From Ideonella_A sakaiensis_A (GTDB taxonomy: Bacteria > Pseudomonadota > Gammaproteobacteria > Burkholderiales > Burkholderiaceae_C), in NCBI RefSeq assembly GCF_048320135.1, contig NZ_CP182947.1:62001-126000 (forward strand): a DNA stretch of 64,000 nt. Reading direction: 5' to 3'. The first letter of the stretch is position 1, and each line of letters starts with the position of its first letter. The position numbers and the translations under genes are program-made. Positions 17,796 through 29,963 of the stretch are shown piece by piece. The notes under the pieces were generated by a model. It did not search any database. It saw nothing but the letters and a program-made list of their open reading frames with translations, and had not been told where the DNA came from.

Positions 17796-19238
17796 TCAGG
17801 CTTCGATGGCCTCGCTGGTACCGTTTGCGCAGGCCAGTGCCTCGGTAAACCGGCAGCGCTCCGGTTGCGGCAATCCGGCCAGCATCTCCGCGGTGACGAG
17901 CACGACCCCGCCCTTCGTGACGGTGAACCGCTGTGCATCCTCGGCCGGAAAAACACCGATCTTGATGCCGTCGGGCAGCACGCAGCCACTGTCGATGATC
18001 GCGCGCCGTACGACGGCGCGGCGGCCGACGACGACGCCTGGCAGCAACAGGCTGTGGTCGACCAGGCTGCCCGACCTGACCTCGACGTTCTGGCACAGCA
18101 TCGTGCGGCGCAGCGTCGCGCCGCGGACGATGCAGCCGGCCGATACGATCGAGTCGCAGAGCTCGATCGAGCGCCCGCCTGCGCCGGATTCGAAGCGCGG
18201 CGGAGGCAGCGCCTGCGGCGCGCCGCGGATCGGCCAGTCGGCATCGTTCAGGTTCAACGTGCGGTCCGGCCCGAGCAGGTCGAGATTGGCATTCCAGTAC
18301 GCATCGAGCGTGCCGACGTCGCGCCAATACGGGCTGCCGTCGACGCTGCCTCGGCAGCTGTCGGCAAAGTCGTGTGCAAAGACCCGCGCCCGCGACAACG
18401 CACCGGGAATGATGTCCCGGCCGAAGTCGTGGCGTGAGCGCGGATCCGCTGCATCACGCTTCAGCTCGCGAATCAGGAAATCGGCATCGAAGACATAGAT
18501 GCCCATGCTGGCAAGCACCTTGTCGCTGCGCCCGGGCATTGGTTTCGGCTTGGCCGGTTTTTCGGCAAAACTGACGACCCGGCGCTCGCCATCGACACCC
18601 ATCACGCCAAAGTCGGACGCCTTGTCGAGGTCGACCTCGGTGCAGGCCACCGTTGCATCGGCCTGGCGGCGCACATGCTCGACGATCAGCTGGCCATAGT
18701 CCATCTGGTAGACATGGTCGCCGGCCAGCACCAGCACATAACGCTTGCCCGCGGCCTTGATCAGATCGAGGTTCTGGAACACCGCATCGGCTGTGCCGCC
18801 GTACCAGTTGTCGCCGATCTTCTGCTGGGCCGGGACGATGTCGATATATTCGTCGCGGCAGCCGTCGAGAAAATTCCAGCCGCGGCTCAGGTGCCTGATC
18901 AGGCTCTGCGCCTTGTACTGCGTCAATACGCTGATCTGGCGCAGCCCGGAATTGATGCAATTGCTCAACGTGAAGTCGATGATCCTCAGCTGGCCGCCAA
19001 ACGGCATCGCCGGCTTCGACTCGAGTTCGGTCAGCTCCTGCAGGCGCGAGCCGCGTCCGCCGGCCAGCACCAGCGTGTAGGTCGCGCGCACCAGTTCGTT
19101 GCGCTCGGCCGCGTCGGCCTGGCCGCTGCTGCGCTCTGCGAATATCCTCGCCTGCCGCACACCGGACTGCGCCGGCATGTGGATGATCGGCTCACGCGCC
19201 TGCAGCAGATTCAGTGATGACGGTACGGCTTCTTGCAT
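17796..19238 (-). CDS. glgC: Glucose-1-phosphate adenylyltransferase
   Basis: Makes ADP-glucose for glycogen. 480 residues, about 50-60 longer than many bacterial GlgC, from an N-terminal stretch before VLAGGRGSRLQELTELESKP. The substrate motif GTADAVFQNLD and WYGGTADA, the catalytic Asp region LAGDHVYQMDYG and the FAEKP glucose-phosphate loop are all present; a left-handed beta-helix C-domain follows. AAGGA precedes the ATG at 19238. No other glg gene is in the window, so it is isolated here. It implies glycogen storage alongside PHA. Confidence 0.93.
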   Translation of the reverse strand: MQEAVPSSLNLLQAREPIIHMPAQSGVRQARIFAERSSGQADAAERNELVRATYTLVLAGGRGSRLQELTELESKPAMPFGGQLRIIDFTLSNCINSGLRQISVLTQYKAQSLIRHLSRGWNFLDGCRDEYIDIVPAQQKIGDNWYGGTADAVFQNLDLIKAAGKRYVLVLAGDHVYQMDYGQLIVEHVRRQADATVACTEVDLDKASDFGVMGVDGERRVVSFAEKPAKPKPMPGRSDKVLASMGIYVFDADFLIRELKRDAADPRSRHDFGRDIIPGALSRARVFAHDFADSCRGSVDGSPYWRDVGTLDAYWNANLDLLGPDRTLNLNDADWPIRGAPQALPPPRFESGAGGRSIELCDSIVSAGCIVRGATLRRTMLCQNVEVRSGSLVDHSLLLPGVVVGRRAVVRRAIIDSGCVLPDGIKIGVFPAEDAQRFTVTKGGVVLVTAEMLAGLPQPERCRFTEALACANGTSEAIEA

Positions 19239-19571
19239 CGGGTCATTCCTTGTATTGAACCTGGCGTTCCGACCTGGTCCGTCACGGATCGCTGGCGATC
19301 CGCCGAGGGACACTTGATTCCAGGCTGGCAATCGGCATGCCCGACATGGCACGAGGCCGGCAATTTGTCGGTCAGCAGCAACTGCACAGATGGGTGTCGG
19401 CGCGGGCCTCGGCCCGCTCAGGTTCTTGTTGTGATGCAGCGAGCATGTGGTCCGGCCCGTTGCCGCGCCATCGGAACAATCTGCTGAATTGGCTTCAGAA
19501 TTTCCGACGCGGCGGTAGGTCGATTCCTACGAGAATGAGGCACACGGCGGAGGCCGCCGGGAGGGCGTGCA
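19239..19571. other. Divergent intergenic region glgC / DUF72
   Basis: 332 bp without a convincing gene. It must hold promoters for both flanking genes. The only clear structure is the dyad at 19515-19530. Confidence 0.5.
19515..19530. promoter_or_regulatory. GTAGG-N6-CCTAC dyad before the DUF72 gene
   Basis: A perfect 5-bp inverted repeat 41 bp upstream of the ATG at 19572. It resembles the CTAGG/CCTAG dyads elsewhere in the window but differs in the outer base and spacing, so membership in the same set is tentative. Confidence 0.35.
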
Positions 19572-20372
19572 ATGGCTGGCAGCAAGGCAACCATCAGGGT
19601 CGGAATCGGTGGCTGGACCTACGAGCCGTGGCGGGGCCTGTTCTACCCCGCCGATCTGCCGCACAGTCGTGAACTCGAATTCGCCAGCCGCAAGCTGACC
19701 GCGATCGAAGTCAACGGCACCTACTACAGCACGCAGAAGCCGGCCACCTTTGCGCGCTGGCGTGACGAGACGCCAGACGGCTTCGTCTTTTCGCTGAAGG
19801 CAAATCGCTTCGCGACGATGCGCCGCGTGCTCGCCGACGCCGGCGAGTCGATCGAGCGATTCGTCGGCAGCGGCATCGCCGAACTCGGCGACAAGCTCGG
19901 CCCGCTGGTCTGGCAGCTGGCGCCGACCAAGCGCTTCGAGCCTGACGACCTCGAGGCCTTCATGAAGCTGCTGCCGGCTTCGGTCGGCGGCATCGCGCTG
20001 CGCCATGTGCTCGACGTTCGCCACGAATCCTTCATGGTGCCCGAGTACCTGGCGCTGGCACGGCGCTACAAGGTCGCGACGGTGTTCTGCGATTCCGACG
20101 AGTACCCGTCGTTCTGCGACATCACCGGTGACTTCGTCTACGCCCGGCTGATGCGCACCGAGTCGAGGCAACGGACTGGCTACCCGCCGACGGCAATTCG
20201 CGACTGGGCCGAACGCGCGCGACTGTGGGCCGCTGGCCACGAGCCGCCCGGGCTGCCGTGCATCGAGGAAAAGATTGCGCCGGTACGGCCGCGCGATGTA
20301 TTCCTCTTCTTCATCAGTGGTGCGAAGGAGCGTGCGCCGGCGGCTGCGATGGCCTTGATCGACGGCCTTTGA
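19572..20372 (+). CDS. DUF72 (YecE-like) protein
   Basis: 266 residues with the TIM-barrel-like DUF72 domain: start VGIGGWTYEPWRGLFYP, then EVNGTYYSTQKPATF and FSLKANR. The role of YecE/DUF72 proteins is unresolved. GGGAGGG lies before the ATG. It is divergent from glgC. Confidence 0.85.
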   Translation: MAGSKATIRVGIGGWTYEPWRGLFYPADLPHSRELEFASRKLTAIEVNGTYYSTQKPATFARWRDETPDGFVFSLKANRFATMRRVLADAGESIERFVGSGIAELGDKLGPLVWQLAPTKRFEPDDLEAFMKLLPASVGGIALRHVLDVRHESFMVPEYLALARRYKVATVFCDSDEYPSFCDITGDFVYARLMRTESRQRTGYPPTAIRDWAERARLWAAGHEPPGLPCIEEKIAPVRPRDVFLFFISGAKERAPAAAMALIDGL

Positions 20373-20431
20373 AGCTGCGCCGCGTACGGCGGCGAAATGG
20401 TAGATTTCGCGACCTTCAGGAGCACGGATCG

Positions 20432-22453
20432 ATGATGGTCTCACCGGCGTATTCGCGGCTTTTTGCCGCGACGATCTTCGTCAGTTCGTTCCTGCTGTTC
20501 ATGGTGCAGCCGCTGATCGCGAAACAGATCCTGCCGTGGTTCGGCGGCTCGGCAGCGGTCTGGACCGTGTGCATGGTGTTTTTCCAGGTCGTGCTGCTGG
20601 CCGGTTATGCCTATGCCGACTTCATCACGCGCCGCGTGCGCGCCGGCGGACAGGCCCTGCTGCACGGCGGTCTGCTCATCTGCAGCCTCGCGATGCTGCC
20701 GATCTTGGCATCGAGCCGCTGGAAACCCGATGGCGACGCCGAGCCGACGCTGTGGATCCTCGGGCTGCTGGTCGCAACCGTCGGCCTGCCCTATTTCCTG
20801 CTCGCCAGCACCGGCCCGCTGTTGCAGTCGTGGCTTGCGCGAGCCCCATGGGGCAGCCGTGTCTACCGCTATTTTTCGCTGTCGAACCTGGCTTCGCTGC
20901 TCGCGCTGCTGGCCTATCCGATCATCATCGAACCGTACCTGACGCTGCGTCTGCAAGCCTACGGTTGGTCGGCCGCGTTTGCGCTGTTCGTCGTGTTCTG
21001 CCTCGCCAGCACCTGGGTTGCAGCGCGGCTGCCGGCGCCCGTGCCAGCCGTCGGAGGGCAGCAAAGTGCTGCGCAGCCGCTGCCGGCCGCGTCGACCCAG
21101 CTGCTGTGGATGGTGTTGCCGGCGATGGGGTCCTGGCTGCTGCTGGCGGTGACGAACCAGGTCACGCAGAACGTCGCATCGATTCCGTTCCTGTGGATCC
21201 TGCCGCTGAGTGCCTACCTGCTGACCTTCATCCTCTGCTTCGAAAGCGACCGCTGGTACCGGCGCGGCCTGTTCCTGCCATTGGCCGCGGTCGCGCTCGC
21301 GGCATCGGGTTATGGCCTGGTCGACAGCATCGGTTCGGCGGTGCGCACCGCGGTGCCGCTGTACATCGGCTCGCTGTTCGTGTTGTGCATGGTGCTGCAC
21401 GGCGAAACCGCCCGGCTGCGGCCGGCACCGGCGCATCTGACGCGCTTTTATCTGATGTTGTCGGCCGGCGGTGCAATAGGCGGCATCGGCGTCGGGCTGG
21501 TTGCGCCGTTGCTGCTGACGGCCTATTACGAACTCGGCATCGGCCTGCTGCTGACCGCTGCGCTCGGCATCTGGCTGTGGCGCTCGCGCTGGCCGGCGAT
21601 GCTGGCCAGCGGCACCGTCGCCGCCGTCTGCGCAGGCTTCCTCGGCTGGCAGGTGCATGACGACCTGCGCGATGCACGCCATGCCGAGCGCAACTTCTAC
21701 GGCACCTTGCAGACCTACGACGTCGACGCCGCGAACCCGCTGGACCGACGCCGCGTCGTGTTGCACGGCTCGGTCAAGCATGGCGAGCAATACCTCGATC
21801 CGTCGCGCCAGGCCGAGCCCACCGCCTACTACGGGCGTACTGCCGGGATCGGCCAGTTGCTCGAGCGCCTGCCGGCCGGGCCGGCCCGGGTCGGCCTGAT
21901 CGGCCTCGGTGCCGGTACGCTGGTGACCTATGGGCGGCCCGGTGACACCTACCGGCTCTACGAACTGAACCCGAGCATGTTCACGCTGGCGCGCAGCGAG
22001 TTCAGCTTCCTTGCCAACAGCCGCGCGCGGCTCGAGGACGTGCACGGTGATGCCCGGCTGGCGATGGAGCGGGAGACCCCGCAAGCCTACGATGTGCTGG
22101 CGGTCGATGCCTTTTCGGGTGGCGCGATCCCGGTCCACCTGCTGACCAGCGAGGCTTTCGACGTCTATCTGCGGCATCTGAAACCGGCCGGCGTGATGGC
22201 CTTCCACCTGACCAACCGCTACCTCGACCTGCCGCCGATCCTGGTCGAGGAGTCGCGCAAGCGCGGCCTGCATGCGGTGCTGGTTCACGACGAGGCCGAT
22301 GGTTCGGACCTGCGCAAGACCGACTGGGTGCTGATCAGCCGCGATGCGGCACCACTGCAGCCGTTTGCCGGGGCGGCGAGGCCGGTCAGCCGGATCGCCG
22401 GTCTGCGCTCATGGAGTGACGATTTCAACAACCTGTTCGCGGTGCTGCGCTGA
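20432..22453 (+). CDS. Membrane protein fused to a spermidine-synthase-like domain
   Basis: 673 residues. CAGGAG precedes the ATG at 20432. The N-terminal ~400 residues hold ten or more membrane segments (start LFAATIFVSSFLLFMVQPLI); the C-terminal ~250 residues have a Rossmann domain with VGLIGLGAGTLVTYG, ELNPSMFTLA, VHGDARL and DVLAVDAFSGGAIP motifs like spermidine synthase/methyltransferases. Family members are widely annotated as fused MFS/spermidine synthase, but true aminopropyl transfer is unproven. It lies 20 kb from the polyamine island, so a link is only suggestive. Confidence 0.8.
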   Translation: MMVSPAYSRLFAATIFVSSFLLFMVQPLIAKQILPWFGGSAAVWTVCMVFFQVVLLAGYAYADFITRRVRAGGQALLHGGLLICSLAMLPILASSRWKPDGDAEPTLWILGLLVATVGLPYFLLASTGPLLQSWLARAPWGSRVYRYFSLSNLASLLALLAYPIIIEPYLTLRLQAYGWSAAFALFVVFCLASTWVAARLPAPVPAVGGQQSAAQPLPAASTQLLWMVLPAMGSWLLLAVTNQVTQNVASIPFLWILPLSAYLLTFILCFESDRWYRRGLFLPLAAVALAASGYGLVDSIGSAVRTAVPLYIGSLFVLCMVLHGETARLRPAPAHLTRFYLMLSAGGAIGGIGVGLVAPLLLTAYYELGIGLLLTAALGIWLWRSRWPAMLASGTVAAVCAGFLGWQVHDDLRDARHAERNFYGTLQTYDVDAANPLDRRRVVLHGSVKHGEQYLDPSRQAEPTAYYGRTAGIGQLLERLPAGPARVGLIGLGAGTLVTYGRPGDTYRLYELNPSMFTLARSEFSFLANSRARLEDVHGDARLAMERETPQAYDVLAVDAFSGGAIPVHLLTSEAFDVYLRHLKPAGVMAFHLTNRYLDLPPILVEESRKRGLHAVLVHDEADGSDLRKTDWVLISRDAAPLQPFAGAARPVSRIAGLRSWSDDFNNLFAVLR

Positions 22454-22515
22454 GCATCCAGGCAATGGCGCGGGTGTGGTTCTAAACTGTCCATGTGCTG
22501 TTCCCCCGCCGAGCC

Positions 22516-22908
22516 ATGCCACTGCTGCCAGCCATCGTTGTCGCGCTGCTGTCGACGCCGGCAGCCGTGCTGGCGGTCGCCGACAGCTGCGAAACCCTGC
22601 GCACCGAGATCGAGGGGAAGATCCGCGCGGCGGGTGTGCAGACCTTCAGCGTCACGACCGTTGATGCCGCAGCCGAGGTGGCCGGCGAAGTGGTCGGCTC
22701 ATGTGGGCAGGGCAGCCGCAAGATCGTCTATCTGAAGGGCGTGCAGGCAGCGGCACCGGCCGCGCCATCCGGCGTGGCCGCAGCCGCCACGGCCGCAGCG
22801 TCTGCACCGTCCCCGTTGCCGGCGCCTGCAGCTCCAGCCGGTGACGCGGTCTTGACCGAATGCAAGCCCGGCTACATCGCGATCCGCGGCGAGTGCAAGC
22901 GACTTTGA
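22516..22908 (+). CDS. DUF1161 exported protein with extended C-terminus
   Basis: 130 residues. The signal peptide LLPAIVVALLSTPAAVLA is followed by the DUF1161 core DSCETLRTEIEGKIRAAGV, and GSCGQGSRKIVYLKG. A Pro/Ala linker then leads to a Cys-bearing tail TECKPGYIAIRGECKRL not found in the short DUF1161 proteins I know. Start at 22516 is placed at the ATG before the signal; a GTG at 22495 is possible. Function unknown, periplasmic. Confidence 0.7.
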   Translation: MPLLPAIVVALLSTPAAVLAVADSCETLRTEIEGKIRAAGVQTFSVTTVDAAAEVAGEVVGSCGQGSRKIVYLKGVQAAAPAAPSGVAAAATAAASAPSPLPAPAAPAGDAVLTECKPGYIAIRGECKRL

Positions 22909-23018
22909 AGGATTGGCACCGCGTGTCTTGAGAAGCTTGTCGCAGTCAGCGCCTCGGGATTGAATCGGCGCCGCTGCCCAGAGTTGTCAGAATGACCTGC
23001 GGACTTCGAGGTTTTGAC

Positions 23019-25526
23019 ATGACATCGACATGGCTTCGCCGCATCGTGCTGCTGATCGGCGCGTTGCTGGTGCTGGGGATCGCGGCAGCAGCATTTCTGA
23101 TCTGGAGTTTTGACGCCAACCGCTACAAGGCGGAGGCGATCGAATGGATGAAGACGAACCGGCAGCGCGACCTGGCGATCACCGGGCCGGTCGAGTTGTC
23201 GGTTTTTCCGCGGCTCGCGGTATCGGTCTCCGGCGTCAGCCTGTCCGAGCGCGGCGGTGAAAAGCCGTTTGCGACGATCGACGAGGCCTCGCTCGCGGTG
23301 CAGGCGATGCCGCTGCTGCGCAAGCAGCTGGTCGTCGACAAGGTCAGCGCGCGCGGCGTGCAGGTTTTCTACCGGCGCGACGCCGATGGATCACGCAATT
23401 TCGACGACCTGCTCGGCAAGTCGGATCCAGCGCAGGCCGCTCCGGCCGATGGCGCCGGCAGCGGCATGCCGATGGCGCTCGATGTCAGTGCGGTCCGCTT
23501 CGACGACCTGCGCCTGCAGATCGACGACCGGCAGGCCGGACTTGTCGCCGACATCGGCTTGCAATCCTTCGAATCGGGACGACTGGCCGATCAGGTCGAA
23601 ACGCCGCTGTCGTTCAAGTCGACGCTGAAGATGAGCCAGCCGCAGGCAATGAACCTGACGCTGTCTGGCAGCACGAAGCTGACGCCGGACTTCGATGCCG
23701 GCGGTGTGCTGTTGCGCGAGTTGCAGCTCGATGTCGCCGGCGACGCCGCCGGCGTCAAGAACCTCGCGGTGGCATTGAACGGCGCGCTGGCCTGGAGCGA
23801 CGACAGCTTGCGCGCCGGTCCGTTGAAGGTGTCGCTGAGCAGCGCCTCACTCGGCACGACGAAGCTGTCGCCGTCGACGCTGCAGGTGCAGCGCCTGTTG
23901 TTCGATCCACAGCGGCAAAAACTCGAACTCGAGGCCTTTGACGCGGCGCTGGCCGGCCAGCTCGGTCAACAGGTGTTCGAGCTTGCGCTGAACTGGCCGC
24001 AGCTCGCGGTGGATGCGAGCGCGCTGCAAGGCAGTGCATTGAGCGGCCGCTACAGCCTGAGAGGCGCAACGACGCTGGCCGGCGACTTTCGCAGTGCCGC
24101 GCCGAGCGGCGGCTTCGATGCGCTGCGCCTGCCCGGCCTGGCGATCCGGGTCGATGGCAAGTCGGGGCCGCGCCAGGTCGCCGGTTCGCTGCAGGCCGAT
24201 GCCACGCTGCGCATCGGCAACAAGTCGATTGCACTCGAGTCGGTCGTGCTGCAGGCCGATCTGACCGAACCGACGCTGCAGCCGCTGAAACTGGGCCTGC
24301 GCGGCCATCTGAATGTCGATGCGGCAGCGGCCTCGTGGAAATTCGACGGCTCGATGAATGCGAACCGATTCGACATCGACGGGCGTGCTGCGTTGTCGGG
24401 CGAAAGGCCTCGGATCAATGCGAAGGCGCGTTTCGACAGCCTCGATCTGAACAAGCTGCTGGCCAAGGACGCGGCTGCCGGAGCCGAGCCGACGCCGAAG
24501 GCCGAGGCGCCGGCCGACACGCCGGTCGATCTGGCCGGGCTGCGGGCGCTCGATGGCGATTTCAGCCTGAGTGCCGGCAACTTTGTCTACCAGCAGTATC
24601 AAGTCGCCGATGCGCGGATCGACGCGACACTCGACGACGGCCTGCTTCGCATCTCGCGCCTGTCCGGCAAGACCTGGGGCGGCAGCATCGATGCCAGCGG
24701 CAGTGCATCGGCTGCCAGCCAGGCGATCGGCGTCAAGCTCGCCGCCGATGGTGTCGACGTCAATGCGCTGCTCGACGATGTCGCCGGCAAGGACCTGCTC
24801 GAAGGCAAGGGCCGGGTGCTGGCCGATCTGAAGACGCAGGGCGCAACGGTCGGCGCGATGCGTTCGAACCTGGCCGGAACCGCCTCGGTGCGGCTGCGCG
24901 ATGGCGCGGTCAAGGGCATCAATCTGGCCAAATCCTTCCGCCAGGCGAAGGCCGCATTGACGATGCAGCAGGATGCGGTCAGCAAGGCCTCGCGCGAAGA
25001 AAAAACCGATTTCTCCGAACTCAATGCCAGCGCGAAGATCAGCGACGGTGTTGCGCGCAGCGACGATCTGGAACTGAAAAGCCCGTTTCTGCGCCTCGGC
25101 GGCGACGGTAGCTTCGACATCGGCCGCGGCCGCATCGACTACACCGCCCGCACCAAGGTGATCGGTTCGCCGACCGGCCAGGACGGTGCCGGTCTGCAGG
25201 CCTTGCGCGGCGTCACGGTCCCGGTACTGTTGTCGGGCCCGTTCGAGGCAATCGACTGGAAGATCCAGTGGTCGCAGGTCGCCGCATCGGTGCTGAAAAA
25301 CAAGCTCGAGGACAAGATCGGCGGCAAGCTCCAGGACAAGCTCGGCGACAAGCTCGGTGGCGATCTTGGTGCCAGGCTCGGCGGCGTGCTCGGTGGCAAG
25401 GCCGGTGGCCAGCCGAGCGGCAGCGCCGCAACGCCTGCCGGCGCGGCATCGGCGCCGCCGCAGCCCGCGCCGACGGCCAAGCCCGAGGATCTCGTGAAGG
25501 ACAAGCTGAAGGGGCTGTTCAAATGA
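23019..25526 (+). CDS. AsmA-family envelope protein
   Basis: 835 residues. GAGG stands eight bases before the ATG at 23019. One N-terminal membrane anchor (IVLLIGALLVLGIAAAAFLI) is followed by SFDANRYKAEAIEWMK, typical for AsmA N-domain, and a long beta-rich periplasmic part, then the AsmA C-terminal block (LRDGAVKGINLAKSFRQAK). The tail has K/D-rich repeats such as LEDKIGGKLQDKLGDKLGG. AsmA-like proteins are implicated in phospholipid transport to the outer membrane; the specific cargo is not known. Confidence 0.85.
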   Translation: MTSTWLRRIVLLIGALLVLGIAAAAFLIWSFDANRYKAEAIEWMKTNRQRDLAITGPVELSVFPRLAVSVSGVSLSERGGEKPFATIDEASLAVQAMPLLRKQLVVDKVSARGVQVFYRRDADGSRNFDDLLGKSDPAQAAPADGAGSGMPMALDVSAVRFDDLRLQIDDRQAGLVADIGLQSFESGRLADQVETPLSFKSTLKMSQPQAMNLTLSGSTKLTPDFDAGGVLLRELQLDVAGDAAGVKNLAVALNGALAWSDDSLRAGPLKVSLSSASLGTTKLSPSTLQVQRLLFDPQRQKLELEAFDAALAGQLGQQVFELALNWPQLAVDASALQGSALSGRYSLRGATTLAGDFRSAAPSGGFDALRLPGLAIRVDGKSGPRQVAGSLQADATLRIGNKSIALESVVLQADLTEPTLQPLKLGLRGHLNVDAAAASWKFDGSMNANRFDIDGRAALSGERPRINAKARFDSLDLNKLLAKDAAAGAEPTPKAEAPADTPVDLAGLRALDGDFSLSAGNFVYQQYQVADARIDATLDDGLLRISRLSGKTWGGSIDASGSASAASQAIGVKLAADGVDVNALLDDVAGKDLLEGKGRVLADLKTQGATVGAMRSNLAGTASVRLRDGAVKGINLAKSFRQAKAALTMQQDAVSKASREEKTDFSELNASAKISDGVARSDDLELKSPFLRLGGDGSFDIGRGRIDYTARTKVIGSPTGQDGAGLQALRGVTVPVLLSGPFEAIDWKIQWSQVAASVLKNKLEDKIGGKLQDKLGDKLGGDLGARLGGVLGGKAGGQPSGSAATPAGAASAPPQPAPTAKPEDLVKDKLKGLFK

Positions 25527-25578
25527 GATGTCGCGCGGCCGGGGTCAACCGGGCGCGCGCTGCGGCTCGCGATCGGCG

Positions 25579-26076
25579 ATGAAGACGCTTCTGATCGTTT
25601 TCCATTCGAGAACCGGCGGCACCAGGCAAATGGCCGAGGCCGCTGCTGCCGGCGCGCGCGAGGCCGCCGGCGACAGCATCCGCGTGCGGCTGCTGCATGC
25701 GGCAGATGCCGGCCCCGACGACATGCTGGATGCCGATGGCTATCTGTTCGCGGCGCCTGAAAACCTCGCGGCGATTGCTGGCGTCATGAAGGATTTCTTC
25801 GATCGCTGTTATTACGCGGTGCTCGAGCGCATCAACGGGAGGCCGTGCGCAGTGCTGATCTGCGCAGGCAGCGACGGCAGCAATGCGGCGCGGCAGATCG
25901 AACGCATCGCCACCGGCTGGCGGCTGAAACAGGTGGCGCCGACGCAGATCGTCTGCACGCATGCGCAGACCAGGGAGCAGATTCTGGCCGCGAAGACGAT
26001 CCCGGCCGACGACCTTCGGCGTTGCGGCGAACTCGGCGCCATGCTGGCTGCCGGACTCGACTGCGGCATCTTCTGA
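25579..26076 (+). CDS. Flavodoxin-like / NADPH-dependent FMN reductase-like protein
   Basis: 165 residues with an FMN phosphate loop FHSRTGGTRQMAE at 9-21 and the later 'ICAGSDGSNAARQ' loop. It is shorter than classical flavodoxins with cysteines late in the chain. It likely carries or reduces FMN; the partner is unknown. Start at 25579 precedes the conserved KTLLIVFHS; a longer frame upstream lacks support. Confidence 0.7.
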   Translation: MKTLLIVFHSRTGGTRQMAEAAAAGAREAAGDSIRVRLLHAADAGPDDMLDADGYLFAAPENLAAIAGVMKDFFDRCYYAVLERINGRPCAVLICAGSDGSNAARQIERIATGWRLKQVAPTQIVCTHAQTREQILAAKTIPADDLRRCGELGAMLAAGLDCGIF

Positions 26077-26244
26077 CGCCGGGCCGCCGACGATGAGCGG
26101 GGTGCGCCGGAACCAAGCGCGTCCAAAACGGTCAATCCTGCGGTGCTTGTCTGATCGGCGTCGTGGTTGACGCCCCGGCGACCGCCCGGCATGCTCGCTT
26201 CGAAGATCCGCCAGACAGCTTCCGCCTGCAGAAAGGACCCGAGG

Positions 26245-26592
26245 ATGACTTTTCAAGCCCATACGACCGCAACCGGTGCCGTGGCCCGGCACCTGCTGTC
26301 CATCGCCATGACTGGCGCAGTGCTTGTCGCCCCGGCGAGCTTTGCCCAGGCGCCGGCAGTCCCGACGATGGCGGCGCCTGCGCCACTCGAGGCCTATACC
26401 GACCCCGGCTGGACCGGGCAGCCGCAGCCAATCCCGGTGCTGCGCAAGGAAGCCCGCGCGGCCCTTGATGAAGGCAAGCGGCGCTGCGCTCGCGAACCGA
26501 CGCCACAGGCGCGCGCCGAATGCCTGCGCATCGTGCAGGCCGACTACCGGCTGATGCTGAGCCGGATCGACGCGCGGCGCAGCGGACGCTGA
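26245..26592 (+). CDS. Small secreted protein, unknown
   Basis: 115 residues; GAGG just before the ATG at 26245. Signal region LLSIAMTGAVLVAPASFAQA then a proline-rich stretch and a charged helix with two cysteines (RCAREP and AECLRIV). No family recognised. It stands alone between the flavodoxin and psd. Confidence 0.6.
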   Translation: MTFQAHTTATGAVARHLLSIAMTGAVLVAPASFAQAPAVPTMAAPAPLEAYTDPGWTGQPQPIPVLRKEARAALDEGKRRCAREPTPQARAECLRIVQADYRLMLSRIDARRSGR

Positions 26593-26680
26593 TCGCGCCG
26601 GATACGGTCCGCCGGATCGCTACACTGCGGTCGGTGCTGCGCTGCAGCATCGCCCTCCTCCATTGCCGGAATGCATAGCC

Positions 26681-27550
26681 TTGGCCGATCGATTAGCTGT
26701 CCTATTTCAATACCTGCTGCCAAAACTGGCCATCACCCGCTTCGGGCGGCTGATTGCCGATGCCCGCGCCGGCCGGCTGACGACGATGCTGATCGACTGG
26801 TTCGTCGGCCACTACAAGGTCGACATGAGCCAGGCGCTTGAACCACGGACCGACCGCTATCCGAGCTTCAACCAGTTCTTCACCCGCGCGCTGAAGCCCG
26901 GCGCGCGGCCAATATCTGCAGCGTCGCTGGTGTCGCCGGTGGATGGCGCGATCAGCCAGTTCGGCCGCATCGAGGCCGACCAGATCTTCCAGGCCAAGGC
27001 GCACCGCTATACGACGACCGCGCTGGTCGGCGGCGACCGCGCGCTGGCCGCATTGTTCGAAAACGGCCATTTCGCGACGCTGTATCTGAGCCCGCGCGAC
27101 TACCACCGCATCCACATGCCGTGTGACGGCCGGCTGACGCGGATGATCCATGTGCCGGGTGATCTGTTTTCGGTCAACCCGGTCACCGCGCGCGGCGTGC
27201 CCGGGCTGTTTGCGCGCAATGAACGCGTCGTCTGCGTCTTCGACGGCGCGCGCGGCCCGTTTGTCGTCGTGCTGGTCGGCGCGACGATCGTCGGCAGCAT
27301 GGCCACCGTCTGGCATGGCACGGTCAATCCGCCGCGGCCAGGCCATCTGCGCGAGTGGCACTACGGCGACGGCCATGCGGCACCGGTCGACCTGCGCAAG
27401 GGCGAGGAAATGGGCCGCTTCCTGCTCGGCTCGACGGTCGTGATGCTGTTTCCGGCCGGTCCGCTGCGGTTCGATCCGGCGTGGACGCCGGCCGGGCCGA
27501 TCTGCCTCGGCCAGGCGATGGCCGAATACCCGGATGCGCCGGCCGGTTGA
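26681..27550 (+). CDS. psd: Phosphatidylserine decarboxylase proenzyme
   Basis: Makes phosphatidylethanolamine. 289 residues. The autocleavage motif LGST is at 249-252 and would create the pyruvoyl group from Ser251; Asp88 (SPVDGA), His142 and His145 (YHRIHMP) form the triad. The start is proposed at the TTG at 26681, which gives the usual (M)ADRLAVLFQYLLPK N-terminus; another TTG six codons earlier exists. Membrane-associated enzyme. Confidence 0.93.
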   Translation: MADRLAVLFQYLLPKLAITRFGRLIADARAGRLTTMLIDWFVGHYKVDMSQALEPRTDRYPSFNQFFTRALKPGARPISAASLVSPVDGAISQFGRIEADQIFQAKAHRYTTTALVGGDRALAALFENGHFATLYLSPRDYHRIHMPCDGRLTRMIHVPGDLFSVNPVTARGVPGLFARNERVVCVFDGARGPFVVVLVGATIVGSMATVWHGTVNPPRPGHLREWHYGDGHAAPVDLRKGEEMGRFLLGSTVVMLFPAGPLRFDPAWTPAGPICLGQAMAEYPDAPAG

Positions 27551-27646
27551 CGCTCCCCGGGTTGCCAAGTCCGGGTTAGACGGGGGTTTTCACGACGCTT
27601 GAAGCGCGTACGATGAATCGCTCCGCCTCCGACAAGGACCGACGCG

Positions 27647-29947
<2,301 letters not shown>

Positions 29948-29963
29948 CGCCCCGGAGCGCGCT

